Shown piece after piece: positions 1 to 7,097 of a stretch of 33,001 bases of DNA. The translations under genes and the position numbers were made by a program. Origin of the DNA: JAIRTY01 sp050257395 (GTDB lineage Bacteria; Actinomycetota; Actinomycetes; Streptosporangiales; Streptosporangiaceae); NCBI GenBank assembly GCA_050257395.1, contig JBLMWU010000295.1, positions 1 to 33,001 on the forward strand, given 5' to 3'. Every line of letters starts with the position of its first letter. Position 1 is the first letter of the stretch. The notes under the pieces were generated by a model, which searched no databases, was not told the DNA's origin, and saw only the letters and a program-made list of their open reading frames with translations.

Positions 1-1
1 G

Positions 2-286
2 GTGCTGTGGGAGTATGCGCACCGCTGGCTGGCCGGGCTCCCGGACCTCCCCCGTGCCGCCTGCCGCGACCATGACCCCGAGCTGTGGTTCCCGCGCAAC
101 GGTGACGGCAGCAAGGCGATAGCGATCTGCGCCACCTGCCCGGAGAAGGCCCCGTGCCTGAAGTGGGCGATCGAGCATCATGCCCGCCACGGCATCTGGG
201 GCGGTCATCAGTTCCGTGGGAGCTGGTACGGCCAGCCTCTCTGGACCGGGCGGCAACGAGGGCGCAGGCATGGTGCAACCGCGTGA
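2..286 (+). CDS. WhiB-family iron-sulfur transcription factor
   Basis: WhiB-like (Wbl) proteins are small actinobacterial regulators that hold a [4Fe-4S] cluster on four cysteines and usually act with the principal sigma factor. The translation (94 aa) has the pattern in order: C21 in ACRDHDPELWFP, then C43, C46 and C52 in CATCPEKAPC, followed by the GIWGG turn at residues 64-68. The start used is a GTG at the second base of the window, so the true start may lie upstream and the gene may be 5'-partial. The tail after residue 70 is short and basic. Its end overlaps the next small gene by 17 bases. Within a run of tightly packed small genes, it more likely belongs to a mobile element than to the chromosomal developmental set; that is inference. 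Confidence 0.85.
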   Translation: MLWEYAHRWLAGLPDLPRAACRDHDPELWFPRNGDGSKAIAICATCPEKAPCLKWAIEHHARHGIWGGHQFRGSWYGQPLWTGRQRGRRHGATA

Positions 287-422
287 CGCGGTGGCCGTCC
301 AGGTCCCGGCTGGTGTGCTGCTGACCCGCCGGGGCTCGGCCCTGGTGCTCCTCGCGGTCGAGCTGGCGCAGCGCACCGCTGCCGCCCGCGACGGTGGCGG
401 GCACCAGCACCGGACCTGGTGA
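270..422 (+). CDS. Small hypothetical protein (50 aa)
   Basis: A 50-residue frame starts with ATG behind a GAGGG-like ribosome site seven bases upstream. It overlaps the WhiB gene at its start and the next gene at its end (GTGA, four bases), the usual arrangement of co-translated genes. The protein has one hydrophobic, helix-like stretch (GVLLTRRGSALVLLAVELAQ, residues 15-34) and a basic, Gly/His-rich tail. I do not recognise a family. The packing is the main reason to believe it; no function is proposed. Confidence 0.45.
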   Translation: MVQPRDAVAVQVPAGVLLTRRGSALVLLAVELAQRTAAARDGGGHQHRTW

Positions 423-796
423 CGCTGACCGGCGTGCTCCGGCAGGCGCTCCGCGACGGGACAGCATCAGCGCAGGCCAGCAGCCCGGACGGGACACGGG
501 TTGCCCCTGCTGCCGCTCCCCGGGTCACGATGACGACGGCGGGCGCGGCTCAGGCTCTCGGCGTAACCGCTGACGCGATCCGCCACGCGATCCGCCGCAG
601 GAGCCTGACGGCGGAGCGCATAGAGACCGGCTGGCGGATCGAGCCGGGCGATGTTGAGCGGTACCGGAGGCAGCGTGATGGGCGGCAGCGGCAGGCGCGT
701 GCGGGACGACTACAACCTGATCTTGGCCTCGGTGCGGGCGGGGAAGATCAGCCCGGCGCGGGCGCTGTGGTGGGCGCGTCAGGCGGCAGCCGGTGA
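419..796 (+). CDS. Helix-turn-helix (MerR/excisionase-like) DNA-binding protein
   Basis: The central part, about residues 37-86, reads as an excisionase-type winged helix: TTAGAAQALGVTADAIRHAI is the helix-turn-helix, and TGWRIEPGDVERYRRQR matches the 'GxxWRIxxxDlexy' ending of such domains. Proteins of this class are often the Xis or a small regulator of integrative elements. The start is a GTG overlapping the previous stop (GTGA). The last 35 or so codons run through the beginning of the following gene in another frame, an overlap of about 119 bases, and read as low-complexity Gly/Ala/Arg. The functional part may therefore end near residue 90, or a frameshift may have lengthened the gene. 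Confidence 0.6.
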   Translation: MTLTGVLRQALRDGTASAQASSPDGTRVAPAAAPRVTMTTAGAAQALGVTADAIRHAIRRRSLTAERIETGWRIEPGDVERYRRQRDGRQRQARAGRLQPDLGLGAGGEDQPGAGAVVGASGGSR

Positions 797-1145
797 GCCC
801 ATCGGCGTGCTCGCGTCGATGACCGCACCACCCGGCCCCAGGGCGGCGGTCCCGGCACGCCTCGCCTCCCAGCTCCTCGACATCCTCGTCACCGGAGCCC
901 CGGTCCGTGCGGCGATGACCAGCACGGGCGAGGAGCTGACCGACGAGGAGTGGTTGCGGCTGTTCGGCCGGCTGCCCGGCCACGAGGAGGAGCCGAAGAC
1001 GCACCTGGTCTACCCGGGCGAGCAGCAGGGCCAGCCCAACCGGCAGGGCGTGACGTGGGACGGCTACATCAGGGCCGCTCAGCAGGTTGACGACCTGGGC
1101 GACGACATGCTGTACCTGCTTCTGTTCCCGCCGGAGGAGCCATGA
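678..1145 (+). CDS. Hypothetical protein (155 aa)
   Basis: The start chosen is the ATG at 678, eight bases after GGAGG; an upstream in-frame ATG at 651 lacks such a site. The protein is mixed alpha-helical and acidic towards its end (DDLGDDMLYLLLFPPEEP). The N-terminal part is ISPARALWWARQAAAGE-like and would form helices. No catalytic motif is evident and I do not recognise the family. It ends in an ATGA overlap with the next gene, so the two are probably translated together. Its place behind a WhiB and an excisionase-like gene suggests a mobile-element accessory gene. Confidence 0.6.
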   Translation: MGGSGRRVRDDYNLILASVRAGKISPARALWWARQAAAGEPIGVLASMTAPPGPRAAVPARLASQLLDILVTGAPVRAAMTSTGEELTDEEWLRLFGRLPGHEEEPKTHLVYPGEQQGQPNRQGVTWDGYIRAAQQVDDLGDDMLYLLLFPPEEP

Positions 1146-1351
1146 CCAGGTGGCGTGTCACTGCGCCATACGTCACCGTCCATTCGGTGTCGGCGGCTCC
1201 CCGCGTGCCCGGCCGGGGCTTCACCGTGCTCCCAGTCGTCGGCCTGCACGCCGGGAACGTCCTGCCGGCCGACGTGCCCTTCGCTGACATCGCCCACCTG
1301 CTGAGCACTGGGCAGATCGAGGCGATCAGCGAGGGCGAAGGCCAGCCGTGA
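1142..1351 (+). CDS. Small hypothetical protein (69 aa), coupled to the preceding gene
   Basis: The ATG overlaps the previous TGA (ATGA) and is preceded by GGAGGA inside the end of the previous gene, a good translational-coupling arrangement. The short protein looks mostly beta-stranded with a small C-terminal helix (FADIAHLLSTGQIEAISEGEG), which resembles the size and layout of small phage or plasmid proteins. No family is recognised. It is the last gene of the overlapping run; a strong hairpin follows about 140 bases downstream. Confidence 0.55.
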   Translation: MTRWRVTAPYVTVHSVSAAPRVPGRGFTVLPVVGLHAGNVLPADVPFADIAHLLSTGQIEAISEGEGQP

Positions 1352-1492
1352 CTCGGGTAGGCACGGCCGGGCAGCGGCATCGGCGTCAAAGCCACCTGGG
1401 CCAGGGGTCTCGTCGGCCCTGCTTGGGAGCCAAGGGACAGGAGGCCCCCTCCTTTCGGGCCGCAGATCGTCCCTGCGCCTTCGCCGCACCTG

Positions 1493-1534
1493 CCGGGGTG
1501 CCCGCCCGCTATCTGGCACGGGCGGGTACCCCGG
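1493..1534. terminator. Strong hairpin, possible transcription terminator
   Basis: Two 16-base arms (CCGGGGTGCCCGCCCG at 1493-1508 and CGGGCGGGTACCCCGG at 1519-1534) pair completely in RNA, with a single G-U, around a 10-base loop. No T-run follows directly; a short TTTT lies about 20 bases later. Hairpins without a U-tail are accepted as terminators in actinomycetes, and the position after the small-gene run and before the next separate gene fits. A regulatory role cannot be excluded. Confidence 0.55.
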
Positions 1535-1585
1535 AACCAGTCTTCGTCGGTAGCCTTTTGGCTCGGCCACCACGGAGGCAGAGCG

Positions 1586-1867
1586 ATGGCAGTAAACCCG
1601 GCCACGGTCCGCGAGAAGAACGTGCGCATCACAGAGACGCCAAGCGGCAGGGGGGTGCAGGTCGTCATCACCATCCAGAAGATGGACAACGGTGGCGTCT
1701 ACATCAACTGTGGCGGCCAAGATTCCCGGCCGCTGGGTGGCGTCGGCAGTGATCCTCCGTCATTGGATATGGCCGTCAACGGTATCCCGGCTGTGGTCAG
1801 CATCGCGGTGGAGGAGCTGCTGAAGGAATCAGCCCGACGCGCCCGTCTGACCAAGGGTTCAAACTGA
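1586..1867 (+). CDS. Hypothetical protein (93 aa)
   Basis: The ATG start is supported by a GGAGG about eight bases upstream. The first 55 residues look like an extended beta region (VREKNVRITETP, VQVVITIQKM, GGVYINCGGQ) and the C-terminal third is one helix (AVVSIAVEELLKESARRARL) ending in basic residues. I see no known motif. It stands alone between a strong hairpin and a convergent gene; the 46 bases to that gene contain a short inverted repeat, CCCACT/AGTGGG. Confidence 0.6.
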   Translation: MAVNPATVREKNVRITETPSGRGVQVVITIQKMDNGGVYINCGGQDSRPLGGVGSDPPSLDMAVNGIPAVVSIAVEELLKESARRARLTKGSN

Positions 1868-1913
1868 CCCCACTACCGCCCGCCATGCACAGCGATCAGT
1901 GGGCGCTGGTCCT

Positions 1914-2618
1914 CTACAAAGCTTGGTCGTTCTGGGTCAAGCGATCCAAGAGCTGGCGGCCTGCCTGCGTGACCGTGAACGCCACGCGGGACGACTGCCA
2001 CGGCGTCGAGCTGGTTTCTGTCCCGATCAGGCCGTGCGACTCAAGGGTCCACATCAGCGCTGGCAGGCTGTCCCCGAATCCAGGGTCGCGGGCCGTGATA
2101 GCGCCCGGTGACCAACCACCATGGAAGACGCTGCCGCTGAGCTTCCCTGGCAACGGCGTTTCGCTTGCCATGAGGGCCAGCAGCCGGATGTGCGGCTCGT
2201 CAATGTCGGCCACAGCCCTGATGAACAGCAGCTCATCGTCCACCCGTGCGTCGTCGCCAGCGATCCCGGCAGCCAAAGCACGGCCGAGAGCACGGCGCTT
2301 TTCGCGCAGAGCGGTGTCCTGGGCGACGCCGAGGGCACGGGCGAGCAGTTCATGACGGCGGTCGTCGGCCACGGCCTTAAGCAGGAGGTCCTCCGGCGAC
2401 TCGCCTGATGCCTCGGCCGCATCGCCAAGCGCCTCGGCAGCGTTGCGGTTCCACCGCTGCCTGATGCGCGTGGCGACATGGGAGAGAACCATCTCCATGG
2501 CTGGTGACAGCGTTGTGGCAATGGCCGCCGGGTCAGGCCCCAGCAAGCCCGCCAGTCCCGTGAGCGCTGCCGCGCTCGTTCGCACCGCCAGTTCCCTGCG
2601 GCCGTCCCCGTCTTCCAT
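1914..2618 (-). CDS. Hypothetical helical protein with C-terminal winged-helix-like segment (234 aa)
   Basis: The translation has a balanced composition unlike the opposite-strand frames. Residues about 15-110 are Ala-rich helices (LTGLAGLLGPDPAAIATTLS, EALGDAAEASGESPEDLLLK). Residues about 110-155 contain a conserved-looking stretch, KRRALGRALAAGIAGDDARV followed by DDELLFIRAVADIDEPHIRL. The end (SLPALMWTLESHGLI, then VAFTVTQAGRQLLDRL) looks like a small winged-helix module. Proteins with this middle segment are, to my recollection, scattered hypothetical genes in bacterial accessory regions; no function is known to me. The ATG lacks a clear ribosome site. It diverges from the 142-aa gene across 374 bases rich in inverted repeats. 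Confidence 0.65.
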   Translation of the reverse strand: MEDGDGRRELAVRTSAAALTGLAGLLGPDPAAIATTLSPAMEMVLSHVATRIRQRWNRNAAEALGDAAEASGESPEDLLLKAVADDRRHELLARALGVAQDTALREKRRALGRALAAGIAGDDARVDDELLFIRAVADIDEPHIRLLALMASETPLPGKLSGSVFHGGWSPGAITARDPGFGDSLPALMWTLESHGLIGTETSSTPWQSSRVAFTVTQAGRQLLDRLTQNDQAL

Positions 2619-2992
2619 GGCCGGGAACGATACGGGCAGATTGCATCATTCCAGCGCACGACATGCCGCTCAACAGGCCCTGTTATCCTCCACGGCCCAG
2701 CTTCCTGGCCGCTACCCATTGGTCTCACCTGCGGGAATGCTGCTGAGTTTGGGTGGTTAGCCCCCTGTTACTGCCAGCGGCCTGAGGGGGCAGGGTAAGC
2801 CGGACGCATGGCTCCGGCCTCTCCGTCGAACAGGTCTGACTTCAAACGTCCAGACCGCGGGCCCGGGCTACTGCGGCCCGCCGCGCAGCGTGGGTAACTG
2901 AGCGGCAAAACCGCAGTAGGCTTGCCGGCCGGGGGATTCCCGCCAAAGGTCACGATCAATGCCTAGCGGCTGCACCGAGCCAGGGAGGTGCA
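2619..2992. other. Divergent intergenic region with inverted repeats
   Basis: No convincing gene lies here. It contains a CTACTGCGG/CCGCAGTAG inverted repeat (2868-2876 and 2911-2919), a GCCCCC/GGGGGC hairpin (2760-2765 and 2786-2791) with an inner GCC/GGC step, and GGTCTG/CAGACC around 2832-2855. Since the flanking genes diverge, both promoters must be here. The segment is locally less GC-rich than the core genes of the window. Confidence 0.5.
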
Positions 2993-3421
2993 ATGGAAGA
3001 CACCTGGTGGAGCAGAGATTTGCCTGTCCTGGATGCGACCGTGAAGCTGTTCCAACGGCAGGACTTTGTGGAAGTCGGGGAACTCGCCAGGGCGACTGGC
3101 TTTGAGGTGACGGATGTAGCTCAAGCTCTGCTCGACATGCGGTATGTCTACGTAAGCGAGATCCAGAGCATGGGTCCTAAGGACCAGTGGTGCATCACAG
3201 GAGTCACCGCCAAAGCCCGCCGTGCTGTGGGCCAGTGGCCGACACCTGAGAATGTTGTTGCACGCTTGGCCGAGGCGTTTACTGCAGCCGCCGAACAGGA
3301 GCCGGATTCGGAACGGCGTAGCAAACTTCGCGCGGTTGGCGGATTCCTCGCTGAGACGGGCAAGGATTTCGCCGCTGAGGTCGTGGCAAAGGTGATCGGG
3401 CAGCACACCGGGTCAGTATGA
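2993..3421 (+). CDS. Winged-helix-like hypothetical protein (142 aa)
   Basis: A GGGAGG sits seven bases before the ATG. The first half (WSRDLPVLDATVKLF, FVEVGELARATGFEVTDVAQ, then ALLDMRYVYVSEIQ) resembles a winged helix that reads 'is the regulator or target present', and ends near WCITGVTAKARRAVGQWPTP. The second half (residues about 80-140) is helical, with EQEPDSERRSKLRAVGGFLA and a final amphipathic or membrane-seeking segment (FAAEVVAKVIGQ). I recall this combination in actinobacterial hypothetical proteins without a known role. Codon usage is less GC-biased than the core genes, consistent with acquisition. Confidence 0.7.
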   Translation: MEDTWWSRDLPVLDATVKLFQRQDFVEVGELARATGFEVTDVAQALLDMRYVYVSEIQSMGPKDQWCITGVTAKARRAVGQWPTPENVVARLAEAFTAAAEQEPDSERRSKLRAVGGFLAETGKDFAAEVVAKVIGQHTGSV

Positions 3422-3745
3422 TGCTCGCCCTGCTCAGGATGCATCCCCAGAGCTACGGCCGATACGACGCGGGCCTTCCGCGAGGACGCGAGCGGCTGGA
3501 AGACGACCTGGTCGAGAAGGCCCGCCCCGATCTCGGGCTCCCCGGGCCGGGTGTGCGCTCTCGCGGTTGATGGCAGGAAGCTCCGCCAGCGGAGGTTGAC
3601 CCGCACAACGCGCCCTGCCTCTTGGGCGGGCTTCTACAGGTGAGGCACCACCAGCAGTTCGCGGCACGGCCGCCCATGGCAGTTCGCCTCGTCCCTGGGC
3701 GGCGTTGTACTGATCCCTTGAAGCCGCGCTGACTAGAGTTCCGTT
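3422..3745. other. Intergenic region carrying the duplicated remnant
   Basis: Apart from the remnant, it holds a weak CGCCC/GGGCG stem near 3609-3627 and presumably the promoter of the repeat protein gene. No other gene is supported. Confidence 0.45.
3461..3570 (+). pseudogene. Remnant copy of the 3' part of the 265-aa membrane-protein gene
   Basis: About 95 bases starting at 3461 align with 6227-6325 inside the downstream 265-aa gene, by eye roughly nine in ten identical. Shared runs include CGGCTGGAAGACGACCTG and TCGAGAAGGCCCG. One base is missing after GAGGAC, which shifts the frame. After the shift the fragment reads EDDLVEKARPDLGLPGPG and then stops, against EDDLIEKARADLGLPGTG in the intact gene. 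No start or upstream part is present. It is a truncated, frameshifted paralogue left by duplication or recombination. Confidence 0.75.
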
Positions 3746-5542
3746 GTGGTCACTCAGGTGCCCCATGAGGGATTGACCTCGGTGGAGCAGTCGCTGGTCG
3801 AGCATGTCGGCCGTGGGGAATGGCTCGACCTGACCGCCGATGATGAGGTGGTTGACGAGGCCGCGATGCGGTCATGGGGCGACGACCGAGCCATCTCGGC
3901 GACCGTGATCCGCGACATCCTGCGCGGGAAGCTGGCGGCCGACCGTGATCCGCATGGGCTACGGCTCCGGGGGGCCAGGATCACCGGCCAGCTTGACCTG
4001 GAAAATCTCAGTACGGAAGTCAACTTGGAGCTGGAAGATTGCCTCCTTGAGGAAGGCCTAGTCGCCCGGGATGCCCACCTCGCTTTTGTCCGCCTGACCG
4101 GATGCCAGCTTGAACACCCTGCCGAGCCCCCCCTGAACGCAGCCCGGCTCACGTGCAGTGGCCTCGGCCTGACCAAAGCAACCATCATCGGCCACGCTGA
4201 TCTTGGTGCGGTCCGCCTGCCCGGAGCCCACATCGACGGCAGCCTCGAATGCGACGGGGCGACCCTGCTCAACGACTTCGGGGCCGCCCTGTACGCCGAG
4301 GGCGTGCAGGTCGGCCAGGGCATGTTCCTCGTCGGCGGGTTCACTGCCACGGGCGCCGGCGATCCCGGTGCAGTCAACCTACGCGGGGCCAGCATCGGCA
4401 GCCTCGAATGCGACGAGGCGGTCCTGCGCAACGAGACCGGGGCCGCCCTGTACGCCGACGGCCTGCAGGTCGGCCAGGGCATGTCCCTCGGCGGCGGGTT
4501 CACCGCCACCGGCGCCGGGGCTGATGGCGCGGTCCAGCTGCGCGGTTCCCGGATCGGAGGCCAACTCACCTGCGACGGGGCGGTGCTACGCAACGACTCC
4601 GGACCTGCCCTGCACGCTGACGCCCTGCAAGTTGGCCAGGACATGTTCCTGCGCGACGGATTCGCCGCCACTGGCAGCGGTAAGGCCGGCGCAGTCCGCC
4701 TGCTCGGGGCCAACATCGGCGGCCAGGTCGCCTGCATCGAGGCGAGCCTGTGCAACAACTCGGGCCCTGCTCTCGACGCCGAGGGTCTGCAGGTCGGCCA
4801 GGACATGATCCTGCGCGGCGGGTTCACCGCCACCGGAGGCGGGGCCGGTGTGGCAGTCGATCTGACAGGTACGCGCGTGGGGGGGACGCTCGTGTTCGCT
4901 CCGGGCCGCCTTCGGCACGCGACCGACCCTCATCACAAGCTCGCGGTAGATGGCCTGACCTACGCCGGCGTGCCCAAGTCGATCTCCGCCGGGGAATGGC
5001 TGGGCTTGCTGCGGAATGGCACCCCTGGCTACAGGGCGCAGCCGTATCAGCAACTGGCCGCCGGGTACCGGGCCCTAGGCGATGAGCGGCAGACCCGCGA
5101 GATCTTGATAGCCCAACGGGATGACCAGCTCACCCGCACTCGCCCGCGTCCCCGGTGGCCTGAGCGGTGGTGGGGCTGGATCACCAAGGTCACCCTCGGC
5201 TACGGTTACAAGCCCTGGCGGGCACTGTGGTTCCTCGCCGGGATAGTGGCGATCTCCTGTCTGCTCGCGGTCGCACTCGGCTCCCACGGTGCGTTGGCGC
5301 AGACGGCTAACACCGCGGCACCGGGCGGGCCGTGCACGGTGGTTCAGCGGGTAAGCGTGGGGCTGGATCTGAACTTGCCGGTTGGCACCAGCCTGGCCCG
5401 GGCGGACTGCGACCTGACCAGGGATCCGACCAGTGCGGCCGCCACGTGGCTGATCGCCGGAGGCTGGGTACTGCGGCTCCTGGCATGGGCATTCGCGGCG
5501 CTGTTCATCGCCGGGTTCACCAGTGCCGTACGCAAGACCTGA
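3746..5542 (+). CDS. Membrane-anchored repeat protein ('membrane-associated oxidoreductase'-type annotation), function unknown
   Basis: This 598-aa protein has four layers. Residues 1-75 form an alpha domain (TSVEQSLVEHVGRGEWLDLT, then IRDILRGKL). Residues about 72-385 are a beta-solenoid-like region, including four near-identical 53-54-aa repeats at 154-207, 208-260, 261-314 and 315-368 (theme GAVxLRGaxIgGxLxCDgA, then ALxAdgLQVGQdMxLrgGFt). Residues about 395-465 form a helical module (AGEWLGLLRN, PYQQLAAGYRALGDERQTRE). Two membrane segments follow, about 494-512 and 567-592, with the VTLGYGYKPWRA motif just before the first. Related actinomycete proteins are often labelled 'oxidoreductase', but I see no cofactor motif supporting that. 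Start is GTG. The architecture suggests a cytosolic solenoid tethered to the membrane; its role is unknown. Confidence 0.8.
   Translation: MVTQVPHEGLTSVEQSLVEHVGRGEWLDLTADDEVVDEAAMRSWGDDRAISATVIRDILRGKLAADRDPHGLRLRGARITGQLDLENLSTEVNLELEDCLLEEGLVARDAHLAFVRLTGCQLEHPAEPPLNAARLTCSGLGLTKATIIGHADLGAVRLPGAHIDGSLECDGATLLNDFGAALYAEGVQVGQGMFLVGGFTATGAGDPGAVNLRGASIGSLECDEAVLRNETGAALYADGLQVGQGMSLGGGFTATGAGADGAVQLRGSRIGGQLTCDGAVLRNDSGPALHADALQVGQDMFLRDGFAATGSGKAGAVRLLGANIGGQVACIEASLCNNSGPALDAEGLQVGQDMILRGGFTATGGGAGVAVDLTGTRVGGTLVFAPGRLRHATDPHHKLAVDGLTYAGVPKSISAGEWLGLLRNGTPGYRAQPYQQLAAGYRALGDERQTREILIAQRDDQLTRTRPRPRWPERWWGWITKVTLGYGYKPWRALWFLAGIVAISCLLAVALGSHGALAQTANTAAPGGPCTVVQRVSVGLDLNLPVGTSLARADCDLTRDPTSAAATWLIAGGWVLRLLAWAFAALFIAGFTSAVRKT
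4205..4849 (+). repeat. Four tandem ~160-bp coding repeats
   Basis: Units of 53-54 codons begin near 4205, 4367, 4526 and 4688. Long runs are shared between units, such as GCAGGTCGGCCAGGGCATG and CGGCGGGTTCACYGCCAC. DNA-level identity, not only protein similarity, points to recent tandem duplication or gene conversion inside the gene. Confidence 0.75.
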
Positions 5543-5608
5543 GCGGCAGATGCGGCCTACGGGCTGCCTCTGGGGCCTGCATCCGGTTCAGCAGCTTCCA
5601 CTTCCCGG

Positions 5609-6406
5609 GTGCAGGCCCCAGCCATCGAGGGGGAGTTCACCGCCATAAACCGCACAGCCCCATCGGCGCTGACCAGCAGGTTCCGGGAAGCGTGCCCACC
5701 TGTGCCGGTTAAACGGCCAGAGACACCAGCGCAGACGCGGAAACCTCCGCACGCCAGGGCGGCGACGGACAGACTGTTCCGCGTGACCTTGGCCACCGCC
5801 GCAGCCTTCACAGCCGCCGCGATCTCGCTGCTCAACATCATCGTCACCGCCCGCCTGGGAAAGCTCGGCACGCTTCATCAATGGCACCGCGATGAGATGC
5901 GGCCCATCGTCGCGAAAATCCTCGCCCTCTCCCGCGAGACGCTCGCCACGTGGGACAGCCTGACCCTGACTAGAATCCTGTGGCTCCGCATGCGTGGTGA
6001 CCCTGCGAAGCACGATGAGATGGAGAAGTACCAGTTGAAGGACCTGGAGGAGTGGGAGACCGGCCATGATCAGGTGGCCGCGCTCCGGGTCGAGGTGGCC
6101 AGCCTCGATCTGATCGCCCACATCCCCGCCCGGGAGGCCGCCAGGGCGCTCTTGCAGGCCCATGAGGACACGTCCCGCCTGCTCCTGCGAGAGCATCGGG
6201 AAGACGCCCCCCTGAAAGGCGCGGGGGACACGATCCGGGCATTCCGCGAGGACCGCAAGCGGCTGGAAGACGACCTGATCGAGAAGGCCCGTGCCGATCT
6301 TGGGCTCCCCGGGACGGGGTGGCGTGCGTTGCTGCGGATCAGTCCTGCCAGAAGCCGTGATCTTCCCCCGGTGCCCGCCGAGCAGGGTCCTCGGCCACGG
6401 TCATGA
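5609..6406 (+). CDS. Single-pass membrane protein with cytosolic helical domain (265 aa)
   Basis: A basic, Pro-rich N-terminus is followed by one membrane segment at about residues 57-81 (VTLATAAAFTAAAISLLNII). A long, charged helical domain follows, with coiled-coil-like stretches (KHDEMEKYQLKDLEEWETGH; FREDRKRLEDDLIEKARADL). The end is Pro/Arg-rich. The start is a GTG without a strong ribosome site, so an internal start before the membrane helix is possible. No family is recognised. Its last six bases overlap the end of the convergent minus-strand gene. A frameshifted piece of the same coding sequence exists upstream of the repeat-protein gene, so this gene has had a second copy. Confidence 0.7.
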   Translation: MQAPAIEGEFTAINRTAPSALTSRFREACPPVPVKRPETPAQTRKPPHARAATDRLFRVTLATAAAFTAAAISLLNIIVTARLGKLGTLHQWHRDEMRPIVAKILALSRETLATWDSLTLTRILWLRMRGDPAKHDEMEKYQLKDLEEWETGHDQVAALRVEVASLDLIAHIPAREAARALLQAHEDTSRLLLREHREDAPLKGAGDTIRAFREDRKRLEDDLIEKARADLGLPGTGWRALLRISPARSRDLPPVPAEQGPRPRS

Positions 6407-6769
6407 TGTGCCGCCCTTGCGCGGACCTGCCGCCCTGGCTTTGGCCGCCGCCTCCGCTTCGCCCAGCGTCAGCACCCCGCCGTCCACCAGCCCGGCCAGG
6501 TCGCATGCCTGCTCCCGGAGCCTGGCCAGGCGTGCCCGGGGCGAGCGCCGGGCACGCGAGGTGCGGAGCGATAGCTCCTGCATGTGAGCCCGGCGGGCCT
6601 GCCTGGCGAGCCTGGCCCGCTCCCCCGGGTCGGTCACTTCGGCGGGCACGGCATCAAGCCACCGCTGCCAGGCGGCGTCACGGGCGGGCTTGGTCACCGC
6701 GTCCCGCTGGGCCTTGGTGAGCTTCGACCAGCGGCGGTTCTGCGCGATCTTGGAAGTCAATGAGGGCAT
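6401..6769 (-). CDS. Small basic helical protein typical of actinomycete accessory islands (122 aa)
   Basis: The start used is the ATG at 6769, seven to ten bases after AGGAGG; the frame stays open further upstream without a ribosome site. The protein is very rich in Ala and Arg and predicted wholly helical (LTKAQRDAVTKPARDAAWQR, then DPGERARLARQARRAHMQEL). It ends LTLGEAEAAAKARAAGPRKG. Proteins of this look, with an 'AARxAxxxR' helix followed by 'RARLARQARRAHM', are frequent unknown cargo of Streptomyces-type integrative elements and phages; that is recollection, not a search result. It may bind nucleic acid given its charge. It converges on and slightly overlaps the 265-aa gene. Confidence 0.6.
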   Translation of the reverse strand: MPSLTSKIAQNRRWSKLTKAQRDAVTKPARDAAWQRWLDAVPAEVTDPGERARLARQARRAHMQELSLRTSRARRSPRARLARLREQACDLAGLVDGGVLTLGEAEAAAKARAAGPRKGGTS

Positions 6770-7097
6770 GATGTGCGCCTCCTGGGTTGCCAGGTGGCGC
6801 GGCTTTCCGAGTCCCCTGCTCGCGCATGTCAGTGGGGCCAACCGACGTCGGAGGGGTCATGCCTCCCCCGGCGGGGTAATCGACTCTGCGGGCGAGGGTA
6901 CTCGATACATCGGTGTGCGGGCATCCCCGGGCGGCATAAGCCCAGGTCAGAGGTGGTGTCCATCGGCGGGCCCCGTTACCGCTGGTAAGCGGCCCAGGCG
7001 GGTACTGGTAACCAGTGGGGCTGGGCGTGTGTCTTGGGGTGATGTCTGCGGGTATTGTCCCAGGTCAGAGAGGAGTGAGCGCAAAGCCGATACCCGC
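6770..7097. other. Non-coding region upstream of glnA, with palindromes and a direct repeat
   Basis: No gene is supported. It contains ACTGGTAACCAGT (7004-7016), TTACCGCTGGTAA (6976-6988) and an exact 12-base direct repeat CCCAGGTCAGAG at 6941-6952 and 7059-7070. It marks the border between the accessory segment and conserved glnA. Confidence 0.5.

Noticed and set aside
1348..1752. 134-aa plus-strand frame after the small-gene run
   Set aside because: It overlaps the 16-pair hairpin and the supported 93-aa gene, and its composition is that of an artefact.
3746..5542. Pentapeptide-repeat protein or true oxidoreductase
   Set aside because: The period is 53-54 residues, not five with A(D/N)LXX over its length, and no FAD/NAD, haem or metal motif is visible.
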